Source of the DNA: VXNE01 sp965248075
Lineage (GTDB): Bacteria; Pseudomonadota; Gammaproteobacteria; Pseudomonadales; Azotimanducaceae
Length of the DNA stretch: 64,000 bases
Assembly: GCA_965248075.1 (NCBI GenBank)
Contig: CBDFIL010000003.1
Location: 1,736,001-1,800,000 of the forward strand
Direction of reading: 5' to 3'
Below the pieces are notes generated by a model, which made no database searches, was not told the origin of the DNA, and saw only the letters and a program-made list of their open reading frames with translations. This document shows positions 24,562 to 32,883 of the stretch, piece by piece. Made by a program: the position numbers and the translations under genes. The first letter of the stretch is position 1. Every line of letters begins with the position of its first letter.

Positions 24562-25769
24562 CCGTTCGGAGCCTGCTGCTCCTGCTGGGGGCCGTCATCG
24601 GCGGCACGCTGTTCGGCCTGCTGGCCCTGAAGGATCCGGGCTACGTCCTCGTTTCCTATGGCAACCGGACGTTTGAGACCAGCGTCTGGTTCGCCCTCTT
24701 CTGCGTCCTCATCCTGATGGGCGCCGTGGCACTCGCGTGGGCACTCCTGCGCCGCGCCTTGCGGAGCCGCTCCCAGGTGTCGGCCTGGGCGCGCGAGCGG
24801 CGGCGGCGCAACGCGCACACGCAGACCCGGGAGGGCGCGATACAGTTGGCCGAGGGCCAGTTCGCGGCCGCCGGGACCGCCCTCGAGGGTGCTGCCGAAG
24901 AAGTCGAAACGCCGGTCCTCAACTATCTTGCCGCCGCGGTCGCCGCCTATTCGCTCGGCGACGCGGAAGACGGCGACCGCCTGCTCGAACGCGCCGAGAC
25001 GGCGGCTCCCCGAGCCCGGACGGCCGTGGGCCTCACCCGTGCGCGCCTGCAGGGCGAGACCGGCGAATGGCAGCGCTGCCGCGAGACACTGGATCTGCTC
25101 CTGTCCGCGAACCCCCGCCATCCCCAGGTACTGCGTCAGTCGCTCGAATGTGCCGAACGGCTCGAGGACTGGGCGGCCGTCGTCGATCTCGTGGCCCGGG
25201 CGAAGAAAGCCAAGGGCGCCGACACCGAGGCGCTCGAGCGTGCCCTGCGCAACGCCTGGCGCGGACGCCTCACCGCCAGCCGCGGCAGCGACACGGCAGC
25301 CGAACACGCGCGACAGACCTGGAAGAGCGTGCCGAAGGATCTCAAGGGCGATCCCTCCCTGGTGCACGCGTACGCGGTGACGCTGATGGCCGCGGGAGAT
25401 GCCGACACCGCAGAGTCCGTACTGCGTTCGGCCATCGGCGCGGACTTCGATACGGACCTGATCGAAGTCTATGGGCGGGTTCGGGCGCGCCGGCCCGACC
25501 GGCAGTTCGACGCGGCCAAGGGCTGGCTGGCGGCGCACCCCGACGATGCGACGCTGCTGCTGGCTCTCGGACGACTCGCCGCCGCGAACGAAGACTCACA
25601 GAGCGCGCGCGGCTACCTGGAGTCCAGCATCGAGCAGTCGCCGTCGGCCGCTGCCCGCACCGAACTGGGTCGCGTGTATCTGGCGGAGGGAGACATCGCC
25701 CGGGGTCGACAGCTTCTCGACCAGGCGTTCCTCGACAGCATGCCGTCTGCCACGCCAAGCCGGCACTGA
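24558..25769 (+). CDS. hemY: HemY, membrane TPR protein of the hem operon
   Basis: 403 residues. Two transmembrane helices at the N-terminus (residues about 5-25 and 40-62, with KDPGYVLVSYGNRTFETS between) are followed by degenerate TPR repeats such as VETPVLNYLAAAVAAYSLGD and ARTELGRVYLAEGDIARGRQLLDQA. HemY of gammaproteobacteria is not the oxygen-dependent protoporphyrinogen oxidase of Bacillus with the same name. Role in late heme synthesis is inferred from the operon. It is convergent with the flavin reductase gene 9 bases away. Confidence 0.92.
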   Translation: MTVRSLLLLLGAVIGGTLFGLLALKDPGYVLVSYGNRTFETSVWFALFCVLILMGAVALAWALLRRALRSRSQVSAWARERRRRNAHTQTREGAIQLAEGQFAAAGTALEGAAEEVETPVLNYLAAAVAAYSLGDAEDGDRLLERAETAAPRARTAVGLTRARLQGETGEWQRCRETLDLLLSANPRHPQVLRQSLECAERLEDWAAVVDLVARAKKAKGADTEALERALRNAWRGRLTASRGSDTAAEHARQTWKSVPKDLKGDPSLVHAYAVTLMAAGDADTAESVLRSAIGADFDTDLIEVYGRVRARRPDRQFDAAKGWLAAHPDDATLLLALGRLAAANEDSQSARGYLESSIEQSPSAAARTELGRVYLAEGDIARGRQLLDQAFLDSMPSATPSRH

Positions 25770-25778
25770 CGCGGTTCG

Positions 25779-26555
25779 CTACTCGAACGCAAACATGTCC
25801 GAGCGCATGCGGGCGCGGTCCACGCCGAGGCCGCCGAGTGTGGCGGCCACCGCATGGACGAAGCCGGGCGGACCCGACAGGACGATGTCCTCCGGCAACG
25901 TGGCCTCGGCAAGCGCCGGCAACAGCGTGTTCTCGCCCGAAGGCCGGTCGACAAAGGGTCGGTAGTCGAACCAGTCCGAACGCGCCAGGTCCAGGAAGTA
26001 GCCGTCCTGGTAGAGGTCGGCCGGCGTCGCCACGCTCCACCACAGCGCGGTCCGCGGCGGTTCATCGAGGTCTCGCAGCCATTCCAGAAAGCCGGTCGCC
26101 TGCGCTGCGCCCGTTCCCCCCGCGAGGAAGAGCGTCGGCGCGTGCCGTGCCGTGACCTCGCCCAGCGGTCCGACGACGTCGATTCGTTCGCTCGAGAAGG
26201 GTGTGGGTGTCCCACTGCCGTGGTCCGAGAAGGGTGTGGGTGTCCCACTGCCGTGGTCTTCGCCCGACCGACCCGCGAGGCTGCGGCGGCCCACTTCCGT
26301 GCCCGCGAGGAGTTGGTCCATCCGCGCGGCCTCCACCGTTCCCGCGATGGGGCGGTAGTGGAGTTCAAAGTAGGGCAGGCGGCGCGGGGCGCTTGCCAGC
26401 GACATCGGAATGTCGCCCTGCGGATGGTGCAGGGCAACGTACTGGCCGGCCTCGAATCGAAACGGGGCCAGGGATTCGAAGGTCAGCAGGGTGACCGGCC
26501 CGCGCAAATCCGCCGCGACGATCCGGGCCGGAACGCGTTCTTCGTCGGGTGCCAT
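25779..26555 (-). CDS. FAD/NAD(P)H flavin reductase (Fre-like)
   Basis: 258 residues. FAD domain with FRFEAGQYVALHHP and PMSLASAP (the RxYS-like flavin site), then NAD domain with LFLAGGTGAAQATGFLEWL and LSGPPGFVHAV. It catalyses NAD(P)H-dependent flavin or electron-carrier reduction. Between the domains, at about residues 100-121, is an in-frame insertion of two identical 11-residue units containing GSGTPTPFS, encoded by a perfect 33-bp tandem repeat. In pseudomonads a similar reductase sits near rho, as here. Physiological substrate unknown. Confidence 0.85.
   Translation of the reverse strand: MAPDEERVPARIVAADLRGPVTLLTFESLAPFRFEAGQYVALHHPQGDIPMSLASAPRRLPYFELHYRPIAGTVEAARMDQLLAGTEVGRRSLAGRSGEDHGSGTPTPFSDHGSGTPTPFSSERIDVVGPLGEVTARHAPTLFLAGGTGAAQATGFLEWLRDLDEPPRTALWWSVATPADLYQDGYFLDLARSDWFDYRPFVDRPSGENTLLPALAEATLPEDIVLSGPPGFVHAVAATLGGLGVDRARMRSDMFAFE
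26193..26258 (-). repeat. in-frame 33-bp tandem duplication inside the flavin reductase
   Basis: Two identical 33-bp units (26193-26225 and 26226-26258), each with the internal palindrome GTGGGTGTCCCAC. Because 33 is a multiple of three the reading frame is kept, adding 11 residues per unit in the linker between the FAD and NAD domains. Confidence 0.92.
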
Positions 26556-26607
26556 CCTTCGGCGCGCGGCCGCGCTACGGCCTGGGGCCCGAACGACGCC
26601 CGGAGAC

Positions 26608-26884
26608 TAGCCCGCACTTCTCACCAGGGGCCATGATGATCGCGGAGGATTTTGGCCCTGTGCGCACGACGCTTGCGTCGCGCTCGCCGACCGAGAGCAT
26701 AGCGGGGCCTACGGTTGAGGGAGCATGTGCGCAAGCACGGGCCCGTGTGTACACGGGGCCAAAAGACCCGCAGGGCGCGGCCAGCGCAGTCCGCAATCGG
26801 CACGATCATCGGCATCGCGGTCAACGTCTTGAAACCCAAAAGCCTTTTGACGCCGACAAGCGGCCTGGTGAGAAATGCGGGCTA
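26608..26884 (-). mobile_element. miniature inverted-repeat element, long copy (277 bp)
   Basis: Ends TAGCCCGCACTTCTCACCAG (26608 onward, one mismatch to the other copy) and the complement at 26864-26884. About 110 bases next to the right end match the short copy at 22531 in opposite orientation. The remaining interior is absent there. The right terminus supplies the TAG stop codon of rho. No gene inside; this accounts for the 26556-26881 gap. Confidence 0.85.
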
Positions 26885-28144
26885 ACGTCCCCGCATCTGG
26901 CCGAAGAACTCGTTGTTGGTCTTGGTGTCCTTCAGCTTGTCCACCATGAACTCGATCGCGGCGATGTCGTCCATGTCGTGCAGCAGCTTGCGCAGGATCC
27001 ACACGCGCTGCAGCTCCGCGTCGCCCATCAGCAACTCCTCGCGGCGGGTGGCCGAGCGGCGGATATTGATCGCCGGGTAGACGCGCTTCTCGGCGATCTT
27101 GCGCTCGAGGTGCAGCTCCATGTTGCCGGTGCCCTTGAACTCCTCGTAGATCACCTCGTCCATCTTGGAGCCGGTGTCGATCAGGGCGGTCGCGATGATC
27201 GACAGGCTGCCCCCCTCCTCGATGTTGCGCGCGGCGCCGAAGAAGCGCTTCGGACGTTCGAGGGCATGGGCGTCCACGCCACCGGTCAGGACCTTGCCCG
27301 ACGACGGCACGATGGTGTTGTACGCGCGCGCGAGCCGTGTGATCGAGTCGAGCAGGATCACGACGTTCTTCTTGTGCTCGACGAGACGCTTGGCCTTCTC
27401 GATGACCATCTCGGCGACCTGCACGTGCCGTGACGGCGGCTCGTCGAAGGTGCTGGCCACCACTTCCGCATCCACGACGGTACGTTCCATGTCCGTCACT
27501 TCCTCCGGGCGCTCGTCGATCAGCAGCACCAGCACGATGGCTTCCGGGTTGTTGGCGCAGATGGATTGGGCAACGTTCTGCAAGATGATCGTCTTGCCGG
27601 CCTTGGGCGGCGATACGATGAGACCCCGCTGACCCTTTCCGACGGGCGAAATCAGGTCGATGATGCGGGCGGTCAGGTCGGCGGTGCTGCCATTGCCGCG
27701 TTCGAGGGTATAGCGTTCGTCCGGGAACAGGGGCGTCAGGTTCTCGAACAGGATCTTGTGCTTCTTGTTGTTCGGCTCGCTGAGGTTGATCTCATCCACC
27801 TTCAGCAGGGCAAAGTAGCGTTCGCCCTCCTTCGGCGGGCGGATCTTGCCGGCGATGCCGTCTCCCGTACGCAGGTTGAAACGGCGGATCTGGCTCGGCG
27901 ACACGTAGATGTCGTCGGGGCCCGCCAGGTAGGAGCTATCCGGCGAGCGCAGGAAACCGAAACCGTCCTGCAGGATCTCCAGGACCCCTTCGCCGTAGAT
28001 GTCGTCGCCGTTCTTGGCATGCTTGCGCAGGATCGCCGCGATGACTTCCTGCTTGCGCGAGCGCGCGAGGTTCTCGAGACCCAGGTTGCGGGCCATGTCC
28101 ACCAATTGCGGGACGGGTTTGCTTTTGAGGTCTGTCAGGTTCAT
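26882..28144 (-). CDS. rho: transcription termination factor Rho
   Basis: 420 residues. N-terminal MNLTDLKSKPVPQLVDMARNLG, RNA-binding cold-shock domain with GFGFLRSPDSSYLAGPDDIYVSPSQ (two blocks), Walker A SPPKAGKTIIL, Walker B VLVLLIDERPEEVTDM, the Q-loop VASTFDEPPSRH and R-loop region. It is a hexameric RNA helicase ending Rho-dependent transcripts. The stop TAG lies in the terminal repeat of a miniature element; the C-terminus EFFGQMRGR still looks normal. The upstream leader (28145-28312) is short and borders an IS element separating rho from trxA. Confidence 0.97.
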   Translation of the reverse strand: MNLTDLKSKPVPQLVDMARNLGLENLARSRKQEVIAAILRKHAKNGDDIYGEGVLEILQDGFGFLRSPDSSYLAGPDDIYVSPSQIRRFNLRTGDGIAGKIRPPKEGERYFALLKVDEINLSEPNNKKHKILFENLTPLFPDERYTLERGNGSTADLTARIIDLISPVGKGQRGLIVSPPKAGKTIILQNVAQSICANNPEAIVLVLLIDERPEEVTDMERTVVDAEVVASTFDEPPSRHVQVAEMVIEKAKRLVEHKKNVVILLDSITRLARAYNTIVPSSGKVLTGGVDAHALERPKRFFGAARNIEEGGSLSIIATALIDTGSKMDEVIYEEFKGTGNMELHLERKIAEKRVYPAINIRRSATRREELLMGDAELQRVWILRKLLHDMDDIAAIEFMVDKLKDTKTNNEFFGQMRGR

Positions 28145-28296
28145 GAGGTTCTTCGGGTCATTGCGCAGGCGCGCCTTGCGGGGTGGGTACGCGGGGCTAT
28201 CGCGTGGTGGCTATCTACAAGCTAAAAGAAATCAGTCGGGGACGCCCCGGATCGCGGAACGCCCTTGGACTGTATCACCGCGATTGCGGCGGGTCT

Positions 28297-28312
28297 ACAG
28301 GAATTTGTGGGC
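28297..28312 (+). repeat. left target-site duplication of the ISNCY element
   Basis: ACAGGAATTTGTGGGC occurs here and identically at 29846-29861, directly flanking the IS. The length (15-16 bp) is long for an IS, but long duplications are known in the IS1202/ISNCY group. Confidence 0.8.
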
Positions 28313-29846
28313 TGTCAACGCAAAGTAGAAATGTCCCCTTTTCTCCAAAGTTGAAATGTCCCCTTTGGCCTACGGCGTTTTCATGGGCTATGACTGCCGA
28401 TCACCGCCGTTGGGGTCGGATCGGCCTTGGGCGTAGGGAGCGTAGCGACCGAAGCCCAAGGCCGACGCGCGCGGCCTCACCCCGCGGCGACCCCGGTCGC
28501 CTCCGGCTTGAACGGTTGTCGCCAGGGATGGTCCGGGGCCGGCTTCCAAGTCGGCCGCGACTGCTGCTCCTCCTTCGCGCGGTCCACCCGCGGCCGCACG
28601 CTCTTCTCGTCCTCGACCGGGCCGCCTCCTCGCCCTGCGCCAGCAGCCGCACCGGCAACTCCCGGCTGTCGCGCAGCACCGTCACCGAACCGTCGAAGGC
28701 CTTGCACACCGTGACCGCCGCGCCGCGCAGGCGGTATCCCATGCCGCGCCCGGTCACTTGGTACTCGCGGCACTCGAAGCCGACCGTCAGGTTCTTCGTC
28801 AGCTTGCGCACATGGTGTTCGCACAGGATCAGGTCCAACTCCGCCGCGTCGTGAAGCACCGCGCGGTGCGCGTCCGCCGGGTTGCGCGGCGCCACCGCGA
28901 AGCGCCGGTTGAAGTCCGCCATGAACTCCGCCAGGTACGCGTTGCCCGCCGCCATGTCGCCGATCCCGCGCAGCCGCATCTCCTTCACCAGACGATCCTG
29001 TAGCGTCTGGTTCGCCCGTTCCACGCGCCCCTTCGCCTGCGGGCTGCCGGCGTGGATCGCCGCGATATCGAGCGTCCGCAAAGCCCGCGAGAACTGCGTC
29101 AACGCGCCCTCCTGGTCCTTCTTGTTGACCCGGAACACCCCATACCGGTCCGAGTAGTACGCCACCGGTCGCCCGTGCGCCGCCAGATGCGCACGGGTCG
29201 TCTCCATGTACGCCTCGGTCGTCTCCGCCGCGAAGAACCCCAGCGCCAGCAGGCGCGAGGTCGCGTCATCGATGTACACGATCAGCGTGCAGACCGGACC
29301 GCGACCCTCGAACCAGGCGTGCGGCGATCCGTCGATCTGCACCAGGTCCCCCACGCACTCCCGCCGCGGCCGGCTCTGGTGCACGCGCGCCGCCCGACGC
29401 GCCTTCGCTCGCCACACGCCCTCCGCGACCATCCACTTGCGCAACGTCTCGACCGACAGCCGGTACCCATGCACCTCGACCAGCTTCTCGCGCGCAAAGG
29501 TCGGACCAAAGTCCGCGTAGCGCTCGCGCACCAGGTCCATCGCCGCACGCCGCACCACCGCCGCCATGGCGTTGTTCGAAACCTACCCCGATGCCCCGAT
29601 ACCAGACCCGCCGGCCCGCGCTCGCGGTAGCGCGCCAGCAGCCGCTTCACCTGTCGCACACTCACGCCCAACCGCCTCGCCGCCTCCCGCTGCCGCAGGC
29701 ACTTCTCCGCAACCTGCCCGATCACCACCACTCGATCCGCCTCCGCCATGCTCAGCACCCCTTCCAACGACATCCCCCCTCCCTCTCAAACAAAAAGGGG
29801 ACACTTTAACTTTGCAGAAAGGGGACATTACGGCTTTGGGCTGACA
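28313..29846 (-). mobile_element. ISNCY (IS1202-like) insertion sequence between rho and trxA
   Basis: About 1.53 kb. Both ends start TGTCA and carry imperfect repeated AATGTCCCCTTT motifs (28332-28371 and, inverted, 29798-29832), flanked by a 16-bp direct repeat. It contains one transposase gene disrupted by a frameshift. Confidence 0.82.
28401..29773 (-). pseudogene. ISNCY-family transposase, frameshifted
   Basis: The N-terminal helix-turn-helix (MAEADRVVVIGQVAEKCLRQ, then REAARRLGVSVRQVKRLLARYRERGPAGLVSGHRG) is in one frame from 29773 to about 29590. The DDE integrase domain continues in another frame from about 29580: PTFAREKLVEVHGYRLS, GDLVQIDGSPHAWFE (first Asp), VYIDDATSRLLALGF and SPQAKGRVERANQTLQDRLVKEM (Glu). 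The frames would join at GGTTTCG by a single-base change. The DDE frame has a TAG just upstream, so no intact single product is possible without frameshifting. The C-terminal tail is low-complexity Arg/Ser. Confidence 0.8.
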
Positions 29847-29947
29847 CAGGAATTTGTGGGCCGCCCCAACGACCTCGCCAAACGCCGCCGAGCGGCAGGA
29901 GTGTCCCGACCGACGGGGCATCACGCCCCGCCACGGAGCCTGAACGG

Positions 29948-30274
29948 TCAAATGTTGCTGTCAAGGAATGCCGCGAGTTGGGATTTCGAGAGCGCGCCGA
30001 CCTTGGTCGCCTCGACTTCGCCGTTGCGGAACAGCATCAACGTGGGGATGCCGCGTATGCCGTACTTCGGCGGAGTCTGGGCGTTCTCGTCGATGTCGAG
30101 CTTGCAGACCTTGATGCGGTCGGCGTACTCGTCGGCGATCTCTTCCAGAATGGGGGCAATCATCTTGCAGGGGCCACACCACTCGGCCCAGTAGTCGACC
30201 AGCACCGGACGGTCCGCGCCCAGCACCGCCGTCTCGAACGAGTCGTCCGTGACGTGCACAATGTTTTCGCTCAT
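29948..30274 (-). CDS. trxA: thioredoxin 1
   Basis: 108 residues from MSENIVHVTDDSF; an upstream in-frame ATG at 30304 adds 10 non-conserved residues. Active site WCGPCKM, cis-Pro in IRGIPTLMLF, and the buried Asp of VLVDYWAEWCG. A cytoplasmic disulfide reductase. trxA-rho is a conserved gammaproteobacterial order; here an IS has entered between the two genes. A short hairpin (CGGGGC/GCCCCG, about 29917-29933) follows the gene without a T tract. Confidence 0.97.
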   Translation of the reverse strand: MSENIVHVTDDSFETAVLGADRPVLVDYWAEWCGPCKMIAPILEEIADEYADRIKVCKLDIDENAQTPPKYGIRGIPTLMLFRNGEVEATKVGALSKSQLAAFLDSNI

Positions 30275-30317
30275 CGAGTTCTCCGTCGGCAAAAGGAGGG
30301 GCAAGAGGAGAATTTTA

Positions 30318-31313
30318 TCAGGTGCCAGCCAGACCTTCAGCGATGCGTTTGCCGAAATACGTGAGGATGCCGTCCGCCCCGGCGCGCTTCAGGCACACCA
30401 GGGACTCGAGGATCACCCGCTCGTCCAGCCAGCCGTTCTCGATGGCAGCCATGTGCATCGCGTACTCGCCGCTCACCTGGTAGGCGAAAGTCGGGGCTCC
30501 GAAGCGGTCCTTCACCCGGCGGATGATGTCGAGATACGGCAGTCCCGGCTTGACCATGACCATGTCGGCGCCCTCGGCAAGATCCAGCTCGATCTCATGG
30601 AGCGCCTCGTCGCTGTTGGCCGGATCCATCTGGTAGGTCGCCTTGTCGCTCTTGCCCAGGTACGAAGCCGAGCCGACCGCGTCCCGGAAGGGTCCGTAGT
30701 AGCCGGAGGCATACTTCGCCGAATACGCCATGATGCGGGTGTTGACGAAGCCTTCGTCTTCCAGCGTGCGCCGGATCGCCCCGATGCGGCCGTCCATCAT
30801 GTCGGAAGGCGCGATGACGTCCGCGCCGGCCTGCGCGCAGACTTGCGCCTGCTCGCAGAGTATCTCCACCGATGCATCGTTCAGGACGTATCCGTCCTCG
30901 TCCATCACGCCGTCCTGGCCGTGACTGGTGTACGGATCGAGGGCCGCGTCGGTGATCACGCCGAGCTCCGGCGCCGCGGCCTTGACCGCCGCCACCGCAC
31001 GGGGGATCAGACCGTCCGGATTGCACGCCTCCCGTCCGTCGGCGGTCTTCTGTCCCGGCGGGATCTTCGGGAACAGCGCGATCGCCGGAAGGTTCAGTTC
31101 CACGAGCCGCGCGACTTCGTCGACCAGCAGGTCGACGGTCAGGCGCTCGATGCCCGGCATCGAGGCCACGGGTTCGGCCGTGTTGGCGCCTTCGATGACG
31201 AACACGGGGTAGATCAGGTCATTGACCGTCAGTTCCGTTTCGCGGGTCAGGCGGCGCGAGAAGGCATCGCGACGGTTACGCCGCATGCGGGTCGTCGGGT
31301 AGCTGCGAGGCAC
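30318..31313 (-). CDS. hemB: delta-aminolevulinic acid dehydratase (porphobilinogen synthase)
   Basis: 331 residues from GTG 31313. This start keeps the conserved YPTTRMRRNRRDAFSRRL; ATG at 31286 would cut it. The two active-site lysines are in AYSAKYASGYYGPFRDA and MVMVKPGLPYLD; NDASVEIL and the ALFPKIP loop are present. It condenses two 5-aminolevulinates to porphobilinogen. Close to trxA and rho as in other gammaproteobacteria; together with hemCDXY it provides the early common heme pathway. Confidence 0.96.
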   Translation of the reverse strand: MPRSYPTTRMRRNRRDAFSRRLTRETELTVNDLIYPVFVIEGANTAEPVASMPGIERLTVDLLVDEVARLVELNLPAIALFPKIPPGQKTADGREACNPDGLIPRAVAAVKAAAPELGVITDAALDPYTSHGQDGVMDEDGYVLNDASVEILCEQAQVCAQAGADVIAPSDMMDGRIGAIRRTLEDEGFVNTRIMAYSAKYASGYYGPFRDAVGSASYLGKSDKATYQMDPANSDEALHEIELDLAEGADMVMVKPGLPYLDIIRRVKDRFGAPTFAYQVSGEYAMHMAAIENGWLDERVILESLVCLKRAGADGILTYFGKRIAEGLAGT

Positions 31314-31529
31314 GGTGGTCCTGGACGGCGTCGATTCGGACGAGTGTAGCAAGATGCCGCGGCCGCCCGCTCCGCCTCGCGATGGGCCGTCCTTCCCGTG
31401 ACCGCTTTCCCCCGCGTCACGCGATGTTACTATCGCCCACCTTTGGCGAAACAGTGGACACCTCGACCGGCGCCGACCGAGCGTCGCGTAACGTGCGGCG
31501 GGTGTTTCAGCGACGACGGGAGCATCGAG

Positions 31530-32801
31530 ATGAAGTTCGGCATCTTCTACGAGCATCAGCTGCCGCGGCCATGGAGCGACGGCGTCGAGCAGAAGCTCTT
31601 CAACGACGCGCTCGAACAGGTCGAGGTTGCCGACCGGCTCGGGATCGATTTCGCCTGGGAGGTGGAACACCACTTTCTCGAGGAGTACTCGCACTCGTCC
31701 GCGCCAGAGGTCTTTCTCGCAGCCTGCTCGCAGCGCACGAAGAACATCCGCCTCGGCCACGGCATCCGCCAGGTCATCCCCGGCTACAACCACCCCGCCC
31801 GCACGGCGGAGGTGATCGCGACCCTCGACCTCGTCTCCAACGGGCGCGTCGAGTTCGGCACCGGCGAGTCGTCGGCGGAACTCGAACTCGGCGGCTTCGA
31901 GGTTCCGGTGGACAGGAAGCGCAGGATCTTCCTCGAGTCCGTCGAGCACATCTGCAACATGCTCGCGATGGATCCGTACCCCGGCTACAAGGGGCAGTAC
32001 TTCGAGATGCCATGCCGGAACATCGTGCCGAAGCCCGTGCAGCGACCGCATCCGCCGCTGTGGGTAGCCTGCTCGCAACGCGAGACCATTCGCATGGCGG
32101 CGCGCCTCGGCATCGGCGCCCTGACCTTCGCCTTCGTCGACCCGGCCGAGGCGACCGAGTGGGTCGAGGAGTATTACGGCATCATCAAGAGCGACCAGTG
32201 TGTGCCCATCGGCCACGCGGTCAACGCCAACATCTGCATGGTGTCCAGCTTCTCCTGCCACCACGACCGCGAAACCGCTATCCAGCGGGGCCTCGAAGGC
32301 TTCGAGTTCTTCGGCTTCGCGCTCGGCAGCCTGTACGCCTTCGGCGAGCACAAGCCGGGCCGAACCAACCTGTGGGAGCAGTTCCACCAGGCCAGGAAGA
32401 CGTCGGCCGAGGAGCAGGAAATCGGCGCCCAGCTGTCCGGTAGCCGCGGCGGCATCGGTACGCCGGCCGACCTCCGTGAACACCTGCTCAAGTTCGAGGC
32501 GTGCAACGTCGACCAGGTGACCTTCATCCAGCAGGCCGGCATGAACAGGCACGAACACATCTGCGAGTCCCTCGAGGTCTTCGCGGCGGAGGTGATGCCG
32601 GAGTTCAAGGAACGCGAGGCCGAGCGCGAACGCAAGAAGGCCGAGGAACTCGCGCCCTACATCGAAGCCGCGCTGGCCCGCAAGGTGCCCATGGCCGAAC
32701 TGGCCGACGAGGACATTCCGGTGTTCAAGTCTCTCGGGCGGCAGGTGAGCGAAGTGTCCGCGTCAGAGCCGTCCATCTACGAGCGGCCCGCCGCCGGCTG
32801 A
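31530..32801 (+). CDS. LLM-class flavin-dependent monooxygenase (luciferase-like)
   Basis: 423 residues from ATG 31530. TIM-barrel signatures MKFGIFYEHQLPRPW, EVEHHFLEEYSHSSAPEVFLAA, LGHGIRQVIPGYNHPARTAEV and GRVEFGTGESS fit the bacterial luciferase-like family using reduced flavin. The C-terminal 70 residues are a charged helical extension (EREAERERKKAEEL). Long members of this group act on terpenes or alkanes, but the substrate here is unknown. Isolated: divergent from hemB and convergent with the molybdenum hydroxylase genes. Confidence 0.82.
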   Translation: MKFGIFYEHQLPRPWSDGVEQKLFNDALEQVEVADRLGIDFAWEVEHHFLEEYSHSSAPEVFLAACSQRTKNIRLGHGIRQVIPGYNHPARTAEVIATLDLVSNGRVEFGTGESSAELELGGFEVPVDRKRRIFLESVEHICNMLAMDPYPGYKGQYFEMPCRNIVPKPVQRPHPPLWVACSQRETIRMAARLGIGALTFAFVDPAEATEWVEEYYGIIKSDQCVPIGHAVNANICMVSSFSCHHDRETAIQRGLEGFEFFGFALGSLYAFGEHKPGRTNLWEQFHQARKTSAEEQEIGAQLSGSRGGIGTPADLREHLLKFEACNVDQVTFIQQAGMNRHEHICESLEVFAAEVMPEFKEREAERERKKAEELAPYIEAALARKVPMAELADEDIPVFKSLGRQVSEVSASEPSIYERPAAG

Positions 32802-32883
32802 CCGCGCTTGCGTCGTCGGGACGGGAGAACCCGCGCCGGCGGGTGCCTCCTGTCGCCGGCACCAGGGAACCTCTGATCAAGCC

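Noticed and set aside
30318..32558. Extended N-terminus of hemB reaching into the flavin monooxygenase region
   Set aside because: The upstream 400 codons are antisense to the monooxygenase and unlike HemB; GTG 31313 gives the normal length.
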